Source: Caldilineaceae bacterium (GTDB lineage: Bacteria; Chloroflexota; Anaerolineae; Caldilineales; Caldilineaceae). From it: a stretch of DNA of 5,580 nucleotides. The position numbers were made by a program, and so were the translations under genes. Of this stretch, positions 1-5,580 are shown piece after piece. The notes beneath the pieces are model-generated. The model saw nothing but the letters and a program-made list of their open reading frames with translations. It ran no database searches and had not been told where the DNA came from. Numbering within the stretch: position 1 is the stretch's first letter; each line of letters begins with the position of its first letter. Where the stretch lies: the NCBI GenBank assembly GCA_026645635.1, contig JAPKMV010000271.1, positions 1 through 5,580 of the forward strand. Reading direction: 5' to 3'.

Positions 1-911
1 CCGTCGGGCGCAATGTTCTCGCCGCCCACGTGCGTCACCTCGCGCGCATCCCGCTCCTCGATGGGAATGTGGTCGCCGTCGGGCAGGTTCAGGTCGATGG
101 TGCTGGTCGGCACGACCGCATAGACCGGGATCTTGTTCTCGTGGCCAACCACCGAAATCTTGTAGGTGCCGATCTTGTTGGCCACATCGCCGTTGGCCGC
201 CACGCGGTCGGCGCCGTAGATCACCGCATCCACCTTGCCGGTGCGCATGAGCGGGCCGGCGGCGTTGTCGGCGATGAGGTGCATGGGGATGCCGGCGCGC
301 ATCAGTTCCCATGCGGTGAGGCGCGCGCCTTGCAGCCGCGGGCGCGTCTCGTCCACCCAGACGTGGATCTGTTTGCCCTGCTCCTGGCAAGCAAAGACGA
401 CGCCCAGCGCGGTGCCGAAGTCCACGGCGGCCAACGCGCCGGTGTTGCAGTGGTGGAGCAGATTGGCGCCATCGGGGATCAGCGCTGCGCCGTTGAAACC
501 CATGCGCCGGTTGATCTCCACATCCTCGTCGGCCAGGGCCTGCGCCTCCGCCAGCAGCGCGCTGCGAATGTCGTCGACGTTGGGCAGCACGGTCTGCTCG
601 GCCAGTTCCAGCAGGCGCGCCGTGCCCCAGCTCAGGTTGACGGCGGTCGGGCGCGACGCATCGAGCACGGCCTTGGCGTCACGCAGGTCGGCGAGCAAGC
701 TGTCGCGATCCTGGGCCGGGCTGGCATAGGCGGCCAGCGCCATGCCGAACGCGCCCGTGGCGCCAATGGCGGGCGCGCCGCGCACGGCCATGTCGCGGAT
801 GCCCTCCGCCACGCCCGCAACCGTGTCATATTCCACGATGACAAACTCGGCGGGCAGCAGCCGCTGGTCGATCATCTTGACTTTGTTGTCTTCCCAAAAG
901 ACAGTGCGCAT
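1..911 (-). CDS. mtnA: S-methyl-5-thioribose-1-phosphate isomerase MtnA (3' end beyond window)
   Basis: MtnA converts 5-methylthioribose-1-phosphate to 5-methylthioribulose-1-phosphate, a cytosolic aldose-ketose step of the methionine salvage pathway. The visible part is 303 codons from an ATG at 911. The family is usually about 340-350 residues, so roughly 40-45 C-terminal residues lie outside the left edge. Visible family motifs are [12 protein letters not shown] (residues 46-56), [11 protein letters not shown] (92-102), the catalytic cysteine in HHCNTG (Cys155), [17 protein letters not shown] (188-203) and [18 protein letters not shown] (233-250) with catalytic Asp235. GGENIAPDG at the edge is the expected beginning of the C-terminal segment. 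The start is fixed by an AAAGGAG ribosome site (positions 926-920) eight bases before the ATG. The eIF2B-alpha fold is shared with ribose-1,5-bisphosphate isomerases, but the HCNTG and [10 protein letters not shown] motifs favour MtnA. Expression is probably controlled by the structured leader immediately upstream. Confidence 0.96.
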   Translation of the reverse strand, partial: MRTVFWEDNKVKMIDQRLLPAEFVIVEYDTVAGVAEGIRDMAVRGAPAIGATGAFGMALAAYASPAQDRDSLLADLRDAKAVLDASRPTAVNLSWGTARLLELAEQTVLPNVDDIRSALLAEAQALADEDVEINRRMGFNGAALIPDGANLLHHCNTGALAAVDFGTALGVVFACQEQGKQIHVWVDETRPRLQGARLTAWELMRAGIPMHLIADNAAGPLMRTGKVDAVIYGADRVAANGDVANKIGTYKISVVGHENKIPVYAVVPTSTIDLNLPDGDHIPIEERDAREVTHVGGENIAPD

Positions 912-1146
912 CGTCTCGGCTCCTTTGCCAAACAAAAACCCTCCGGCTGACGCCAGGAGGGTGCATTCGCAATCTGCGCTGCCTGGCGTCCCTGCACCGT
1001 TGTGAAAAACCGACCACTTCCTCGAACGTCAACGAAGTGGTGTGATGCTTCACACCGGCAACCATTCACCGGGACTCCAGGAGGTTGCATGGTCAATCGA
1101 TCAATTGACCGGCGCTTCAATTGTCGTCGGCGCAAGCGCCAACAGA
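912..1146 (-). promoter_or_regulatory. Structured mtnA leader, candidate attenuator or riboswitch of unrecognised class
   Basis: This leader is about 235 nt on the minus strand between the predicted transcription start and mtnA. In transcript order it can form these hairpins: GGCGCTT/AAGCGCC (1140-1111), GGTCAAT/ATTGACC (1110-1091), GCAACC/GGTTGC (1088-1058), GGTGTGA-agca-TCACACC (1056-1039) and ACCACTTC/GAAGTGGT (1041-1013). The last overlaps its predecessor by three bases and is followed after three bases by five T (1009-1005), so it is a possible second, weaker terminator. Next come GGTGCA (998-993) and GACGCCAGG (990-982). GACGCCAGG is perfectly complementary to CCTGGCGTC (957-949) inside the terminator. 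GGTGCA is complementary to TGCACC (965-960), giving an interleaved, pseudoknot-like order. The antiterminator and terminator are mutually exclusive. This is seen directly in the sequence; the ligand or signal is unknown. A metabolite of the SAM or methionine cycle would fit mtnA, but I could not match the consensus of the SAM, SAH or T-box classes. Confidence 0.65.
933..962 (-). terminator. Intrinsic terminator in the mtnA leader
   Basis: Read on the minus strand this is ACCCTCC, a one-base bulge, GGC, loop GUCA, GCC, GGAGGGT, then a run of five T. That gives about nine to ten GC-rich base pairs plus a U-tract, a complete Rho-independent terminator. It ends about 20 bases before the mtnA start codon and just before the ribosome site, so it can only act on transcripts heading into mtnA. 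It must therefore be conditional, because an always-active terminator here would silence the gene. Its left arm overlaps the 3' half of a competing 9-bp helix described under the leader. Confidence 0.85.
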
Positions 1147-1152
1147 TAGATA

Positions 1153-1181
1153 AGCGTAATCCAAGCCCGCGAGCCTGTCAA
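1153..1181 (-). promoter_or_regulatory. Sigma70-type promoter for mtnA
   Basis: On the minus strand there is a perfect -35 TTGACA (1181-1176), a 17-base spacer, and a -10 TACGCT (1158-1153). The -10 matches TATAAT at the three most conserved positions (TA...T). The expected transcription start is near 1146. It lies between the palindrome that follows htpG and the structured leader, so mtnA is likely transcribed on its own rather than by read-through from htpG. Confidence 0.6.
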
Positions 1182-1190
1182 AATCAGCAC

Positions 1191-1266
1191 AATCTCCAAT
1201 CTCCTAATCTCCTAATCTCGCAATCTCTTGCCGCAGTGAGATTGGGAGATTAGGAGCTTGGAGATT
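1191..1266. repeat. Palindrome built from a period-8 tandem repeat; possible htpG terminator
   Basis: The left arm (1191-1226) is a near-tandem run of the octamer ATCTCCTA. The right arm (1238-1266) is its reverse complement with one octamer fewer, around the loop TTGCCGCAGT. The outer parts AATCTCCAA (1191-1199) and TTGGAGATT (1258-1266) pair exactly. After one mismatch, CTCCTAATCTC pairs with GAGATTAGGAG, and the innermost AATCTC pairs with GAGATT. The fold would be a long stem with an asymmetric bulge. It lies 12 bases past the htpG stop and just upstream of the mtnA promoter, so it could end htpG transcription, although there is no T-run. Its low complexity suggests a repeat element rather than a dedicated terminator. 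Confidence 0.75.
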
Positions 1267-1277
1267 GATGCTGTCCC

Positions 1278-3164
<1,887 letters not shown>

Positions 3165-3223
3165 CGTCAATCTCCTGTGCAAGCTGGCAGGTGCGCGGTT
3201 CTGTAGCCAACCGTTCGCGCCAG

Positions 3224-3268
3224 AAATATCTCCATCGAATTGGATATTTTATGGAGAAGTGCGCTTCT
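3224..3268. promoter_or_regulatory. Candidate operators over the htpG promoter
   Basis: AGAAG-tgcg-CTTCT (3255-3268) fills most of the spacer between -35 and -10. AAATATC-N12-GATATTT (3224-3230 and 3243-3249) spans the -10 and the predicted transcription start. A third, interleaved pair, TCTCCAT/ATGGAGA (3229-3235 and 3251-3257), shares bases with both. The positions are those expected for a repressor. Which protein binds is unknown, and AT-rich promoters produce inverted repeats by chance, so the functional reading is tentative. Confidence 0.4.
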
Positions 3269-3274
3269 GATCAA
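3246..3274 (-). promoter_or_regulatory. Sigma70-type promoter for htpG
   Basis: On the minus strand there is a -35 TTGATC (3274-3269, four of six), a 17-base spacer, and a -10 TAAAAT (3251-3246, five of six). The predicted start near 3239 gives a leader of about 75 nt. The promoter is overlapped by two inverted repeats. I see no sigma32-type sequence and no CIRCE element (TTAGCACTC-N9-GAGTGCTAA). Confidence 0.6.
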
Positions 3275-3455
3275 ACTGCACGCGGGGAGTTGTGCAAAAA
3301 GATCCGCAAGAATCCTTCGTAAAACCATCTTCGGAAGCGATGCCGCAGGTAAACGCCGGCCGGCAGCCACGCCAGATCTCGCACAGCGGGCGCAATCGCC
3401 GCGCCGCGCGCCCGCGATGGCGGTTGCCGGGACGCGGAACCGGGGCAAAGTGGGG
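3275..3455. other. Intergenic DNA with nothing recognised
   Basis: This is the middle of the 674-base gap between htpG and mraZ. It turns strongly GC-rich towards 3360-3445. Open frames of 70-106 codons cross it on both strands, but none has a ribosome site, a recognisable motif or a sensible composition (many Arg, Ala and Pro residues). I see no RNA gene, terminator or repeat I can support. The sharp change to AT-rich sequence near 3475 marks the start of the mraZ control region. Confidence 0.5.
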
Positions 3456-3547
3456 TTGACACGCGGCTGACGACCAAAATATCCCAAGAACTATGCGAAA
3501 TCCCAAAAACTATACGAAGAAATCCCAAATTTTCGTGAATTTCCTAC

Positions 3548-3576
3548 TAGACAATTCCCAAAAAGTATTATATGAT
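3548..3576 (+). promoter_or_regulatory. Promoter of mraZ-rsmH
   Basis: There is a -35 TAGACA (3548-3553, five of six), a 17-base spacer, and a -10 TATGAT (3571-3576, five of six). The predicted start is near 3583, which leaves a long leader of about 255 nt before mraZ. TATTAT at 3566 is an alternative -10 but has no -35 at a proper distance. The MraZ box begins at the next base after the -10, so bound MraZ would cover the start point. Confidence 0.65.
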
Positions 3577-3602
3577 GTGGGACAAGGTGGGACGATGTGG
3601 TG
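3577..3602 (+). promoter_or_regulatory. MraZ box (three GTGGGN repeats, period 10)
   Basis: GTGGGA (3577-3582), GTGGGA (3587-3592) and GTGGTG (3597-3602) are separated by exact 4-base spacers, so each repeat falls on the same face of the helix. MraZ is known to bind direct TGGGN-type repeats with about 10-bp periodicity upstream of its own gene, as described in E. coli. A further lone GTGGGA lies at 3639-3644. Its place directly after the -10 fits autorepression of the mraZ-rsmH operon. Confidence 0.85.
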
Positions 3603-3715
3603 GATAGTGCATCAATATCCCAAGAATCGAAGGCAAAAGTGGGAGTAACAACGTACACGCTCTTGCCACACGCACCTTACTAGCGAGAATTACCTGTTGT
3701 TCGGGGTGTTCCATA

Positions 3716-3791
3716 TGTAATGCGTGATGCGTAATGCGTACATACTTGCCGCACCAGGTATGAGTTTGCGCATTGCGCGTCACCCATTACG
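3716..3791. repeat. Long imperfect hairpin in the mraZ leader
   Basis: The arms at 3717-3740 and 3767-3790 are complementary at 20 of 24 positions. Three of the four exceptions become G-U pairs in the plus-strand transcript, leaving one C-C mismatch. An inner CATAC (3741-3745) pairs with GTATG (3758-3762) around a 12-base loop. The left arm is itself a period-7 tandem repeat (ATGCGTG, ATGCGTA, ATGCGTA). The element ends 47 bases before the mraZ ATG. It has no T-run, so it is not an intrinsic terminator. It looks like a small palindromic repeat or a structured leader hairpin. Confidence 0.75.
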
Positions 3792-3838
3792 AACTTGTCG
3801 TGGCCGGACACGGCAGAAAAACAACGGCGCAAACACTG

Positions 3839-4273
3839 ATGTTTCTCGGCGAGTTCAATCACAGTCTTGATAGCAAGGGCAGGCTTACCATTCCGGCGAA
3901 GTTCCGGAATGCGCTTGCCGATGGACTGGTGGTGACTCGCAATCCGGCAGACCAGTGCATTCTGGTCTTTCCGCGAGCCGCATGGGAAGTTTTGGCTGAC
4001 AAAGTCAGCGCCCTCCCCTTGACCGATGCGCGTTCCGCCGCATTCCGTCGAGCTTTTTTCAGTGCAGCCGAAGATCTTGAACCGGACGGGCAGGGTCGCA
4101 TCTTGCTCAGTCAACGGCTACGCACGTATGCAAATATCGAGGCCGACGTCGTCATCGCCGGCCAAAACAAGTTTTTAGAGCTATGGGCTCCGAATCTCTG
4201 GGAAGAACGTGTCCTGGGCGAACTTTCTGCCACGGATCTGAGCAGCGATTTCTTCAGCACGTTGAGTCTTTAG
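3839..4273 (+). CDS. mraZ: Transcriptional regulator MraZ
   Basis: MraZ is the small ring-forming DNA-binding protein encoded first in the dcw cluster. It represses its own operon by binding repeats at the promoter. The product is 144 residues (E. coli 152) with two SpoVT/AbrB-type swapped-hairpin halves. Each half carries the family DxxGR signature: DSKGRLTIPAKFR (11-23) and DGQGRILLSQRLR (83-95). The start at 3839 is chosen because the family begins MFxGEF directly before the first signature. An in-frame TTG at 3773 would add 22 unconserved residues encoded partly by the leader palindrome. There is no Shine-Dalgarno sequence before the ATG, which is odd beside mtnA and htpG. The gene is followed after 69 bases by rsmH on the same strand. 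A matching MraZ box lies about 240 bases upstream at the promoter. Confidence 0.97.
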   Translation: MFLGEFNHSLDSKGRLTIPAKFRNALADGLVVTRNPADQCILVFPRAAWEVLADKVSALPLTDARSAAFRRAFFSAAEDLEPDGQGRILLSQRLRTYANIEADVVIAGQNKFLELWAPNLWEERVLGELSATDLSSDFFSTLSL

Positions 4274-4342
4274 CAGCTTGTCCGGTCCTGGCGCCGGGCG
4301 CCGAATTTGTGGACGCAAGTCCGCCGCACCTTAACCATTGAA

Positions 4343-5317
4343 ATGATGGACGCACACACACCGCTGCTTCCACCCGACCCGGACCACGCACAGCATGTGC
4401 CGGTTCTGCTGGAAGCAGTGCTTGACGGTCTGCAAATCTCGCCTGGCGCCTGGCTCATCGACGCCACTCTGGGCGGCGGTGGCCACACAGCCGCCATGCT
4501 GGATCGTGCAGAACCCGATGGCCGGGTTCTGGGGCTGGATGCAGACCCGGCGGCGATTCGCCGTGTTGAGGAGCGGTTGGCGGACGCCGTGCACGCCGGG
4601 CGGTTGCTGGTTGCTAAAACGCCCTTCGCCGAACTGGAGAAGTGTGCAGCAGCGCTCGACTTTCTGCCAGTGGACGGTGTGCTGCTCGACCTGGGTGTGA
4701 GCAGCTTTCAGTTGGAGACGCCGGAGCGAGGGTTTTCGTTTGCTGCGGGCGGCCCGCTGGATATGCGGTTCGACCCGGAAGCGCTGTACAGCGCCGCCGA
4801 CATCGTCAACAGTTGGGACGAGCAGGCGCTGGCCGATGTCATCTTTCGCTACGGTGAAGAGCCACGCAGCCGGCGCATCGCCCGCTACCTGGTCAAGCAG
4901 CGGCCATTTTATTCGACAACAGCGCTGGCCGAAGCCATCGAACGAGCTGTTGGCGGTCGTCAGGGCAGTCGAACTCATCCGGCAACGCGCACCTTTCAAG
5001 CCTTGCGCATTGCCGTCAACCGTGAGTTGGAACAATTGGAGTCGGTTCTGCCGCAGTGCCTGCGGGTGTTGAAACCAGGCGGCAGGCTGGCCGTGATCAG
5101 CTTTCACAGCCTGGAAGATCGGATCGTAAAGCGTTGGATGCAGGCCGAGGCGCAGAGTTATGTGCCTGACCCTTACCGCATCACCGGCGGGTACGAACGC
5201 CAGCCAACGCTGCGAGTGGTGACTCGCAAACCGATCACAGCGGGTGCAGACGAAATCAGTCGCAACCCGCGCAGCCGCTCAGCGAAATTACGCATCGCCG
5301 AGCGGCTCCATGACTAG
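4343..5317 (+). CDS. rsmH: 16S rRNA (cytosine-1402-N4)-methyltransferase RsmH (MraW)
   Basis: RsmH uses S-adenosylmethionine to methylate N4 of C1402 in the decoding centre of 16S rRNA, acting on the small subunit. The product is 324 residues, normal for the family. Visible motifs, in order, are HVPVLLEAV (18-26), the SAM-binding loop DATLGGGGHT (40-49), LGLDADP with acidic Asp66 (64-69), DGVLLDLGVSSFQL (111-124), ERGFSF and PLDMRFDP, then HPATRTFQALRIAVNREL, GGRLAVISFHSLEDRIVK, and the C-terminal RNPRSRSAKLR. The start is uncertain: ATG codons lie at 4343 and 4346, and an in-frame TTG at 4307 has no support. No Shine-Dalgarno sequence precedes any of them. Small hairpins, GGCGC-cgg-GCGCC (4290-4302) and GGAC-gcaa-GTCC (4311-4322), lie in the 69-base gap after mraZ, so translational coupling looks unlikely. 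It is probably co-transcribed with mraZ. The usual next gene, ftsL, is not seen. Confidence 0.97.
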   Translation: MMDAHTPLLPPDPDHAQHVPVLLEAVLDGLQISPGAWLIDATLGGGGHTAAMLDRAEPDGRVLGLDADPAAIRRVEERLADAVHAGRLLVAKTPFAELEKCAAALDFLPVDGVLLDLGVSSFQLETPERGFSFAAGGPLDMRFDPEALYSAADIVNSWDEQALADVIFRYGEEPRSRRIARYLVKQRPFYSTTALAEAIERAVGGRQGSRTHPATRTFQALRIAVNRELEQLESVLPQCLRVLKPGGRLAVISFHSLEDRIVKRWMQAEAQSYVPDPYRITGGYERQPTLRVVTRKPITAGADEISRNPRSRSAKLRIAERLHD

Positions 5318-5329
5318 GGTGAAACGTGC

Positions 5330-5371
5330 AGTATAACAAAGTGAGCAACTGGCCCTCCCTCACACTATACT
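5330..5371. repeat. Hairpin just after rsmH
   Basis: AGTATA (5330-5335) pairs with TATACT (5366-5371), and inside it GTGAG (5341-5345) pairs with CTCAC (5359-5363). Together they form an interrupted 11-bp stem starting 12 bases past the rsmH stop. There is no following T-run, so a role in transcript ending or 3'-end stability is only a possibility. Confidence 0.45.
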
Positions 5372-5414
5372 CCACGTATCACAATAACTGGAAGCTACGT
5401 CAACGCAGCTTTCC

Positions 5415-5450
5415 GTAGTGTAGGGGCGACGTCAACGTCGCCCCTACTAC
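5415..5450. repeat. GC-rich palindromic repeat after rsmH
   Basis: TAGGGGCGACG (5421-5431), loop TCAA, and CGTCGCCCCTA (5436-5446) make a perfect 11-bp stem. GTAG (5415-5418) and CTAC (5447-5450) extend it past a two-base bulge. There is no T-run on either side. Palindromes of this TAGGGGCG...CGCCCCTA type are, to my knowledge, common dispersed intergenic repeats in Chloroflexota and some cyanobacteria. The loop sequence ACGTCAACG (5429-5437) also occurs at 5397-5405, inside a smaller hairpin. The rest of 5318-5580 holds no gene I can support. Confidence 0.75.
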
Positions 5451-5580
5451 AACTCTCAGGGGTAATTTGGAGCAGCAGGACACAAGGGGTGTACGAAGCC
5501 GGCATAGACCGCACGCATAGGCCAACCAGTTCTCCCTGGATGTTCGCAAGTGTGCTATTCCTCTTCGTAAGGCCCCGTCG

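Larger units (their letters stand above)
3479..3626. repeat. Array of TCCCAA motifs around the mraZ promoter
   Basis: TCCCAA or TCCCA(A) occurs at 3482, 3501, 3523, 3556 and 3618, spaced by 19, 22, 33 and 62 bases. The first two sit in adjacent 19-bp direct repeats (3481-3499 and 3500-3518) that agree at 17 positions. The 12-mer ATATCCCAAGAA recurs exactly at 3479-3490 and 3615-3626. The reverse complement, TTGGGA, resembles the GTGGGA unit of the MraZ box next door, so these may be extra MraZ sites on the opposite strand or sites for another regulator. Confidence 0.55.

Noticed and set aside
912..1110. SAM-I, SAM-IV or T-box identity for the mtnA leader
   Set aside because: GCAACC and a GGUGC-like string occur, but not in the order or helical setting of the SAM-I/IV core. 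The T-box sequence (UGGNACCGCG) is absent. I left the class open.
1191..1266. CRISPR-like array
   Set aside because: The repeats are 8 bases long with no unique spacers, and form a palindrome instead.
3165..3182. htpG start at the in-frame TTG 3182
   Set aside because: The AGGAG site would then lie within the coding region; the ATG at 3164 has ideal spacing to it.
3456..3485. Perfect TTGACA (3456-3461) as a -35 box on the plus strand
   Set aside because: The bases at 16-18 spacing (ATATCC, TATCCC) make a poor -10. The TAGACA/TATGAT pair next to the MraZ box is better placed.
3240..3528. Small open frames of 76-106 codons in the htpG-mraZ gap
   Set aside because: They overlap each other on both strands, and have no ribosome sites, no recognisable motifs and skewed composition.
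3773..3838. N-terminal extension of MraZ from a TTG at 3773
   Set aside because: The 22 added residues are encoded by the leader palindrome and spacer, there is no ribosome site, and the family starts at MFxGEF.
5540..5580. ATG at 5540 open to the window end, with a hydrophobic beginning that could suggest FtsL
   Set aside because: Only 13 codons are visible and there is no ribosome site; too little to call.
5555..5580. Possible C-terminus (TGPYEEE, stop at 5555-5557) of a minus-strand gene entering from the right
   Set aside because: Seven codons ending in acidic residues are plausible but not evidence of a gene without the downstream sequence.

Overview
The window looks like a piece of a fairly GC-rich bacterial chromosome, with no sign of phage, transposase or plasmid genes. 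A chloroflexote (Anaerolineae or Caldilineae type) is my best guess. That rests on the gene set, on the style of MraZ and RsmH, and on intergenic palindromes of the TAGGGGCGAC type. It is an inference, not something the sequence proves.

There are four protein genes in two divergent pairs. On the minus strand are mtnA (methylthioribose-1-phosphate isomerase of the methionine salvage pathway, cut off by the left edge at 1-911) and htpG (bacterial Hsp90, 1278-3164). On the plus strand are mraZ (3839-4273) and rsmH/mraW (4343-5317), the conserved first two genes of the division and cell wall (dcw) cluster. No ftsL or ftsI is visible in the 263 bases after rsmH.

Most of the regulatory content lies between genes. 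The 912-1190 gap holds a sigma70-type promoter for mtnA, a leader of about 235 nt made of several perfect hairpins, and an intrinsic terminator just before the mtnA ribosome binding site. A 9-bp antiterminator pairing would disrupt that terminator. This is the layout of a transcription-attenuating riboswitch or leader, and I could not match it to a known class. A 76-bp palindrome built from a period-8 tandem repeat (1191-1266) separates mtnA from the end of htpG.

The 674-bp gap 3165-3838 holds a good htpG promoter overlapped by two inverted repeats (candidate operators). It also holds a run of nearly featureless GC-rich DNA, an AT-rich stretch with repeated TCCCAA motifs, and a mraZ promoter followed at once by a textbook three-repeat MraZ box. 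A long hairpin with a 24-position stem then sits in the mraZ leader. MraZ probably represses its own operon through the box. The long leader and the missing Shine-Dalgarno sequences in front of mraZ and rsmH suggest further control after transcription starts.

Functionally the genes are a housekeeping mix. RsmH uses S-adenosylmethionine, and MtnA recycles the methylthioadenosine made in other SAM-using reactions such as polyamine synthesis. HtpG is a chaperone. Nothing here amounts to a new multi-gene system. The items most worth a second look are the mtnA leader, the TCCCAA/GTGGGA motif array, and the palindromic elements.
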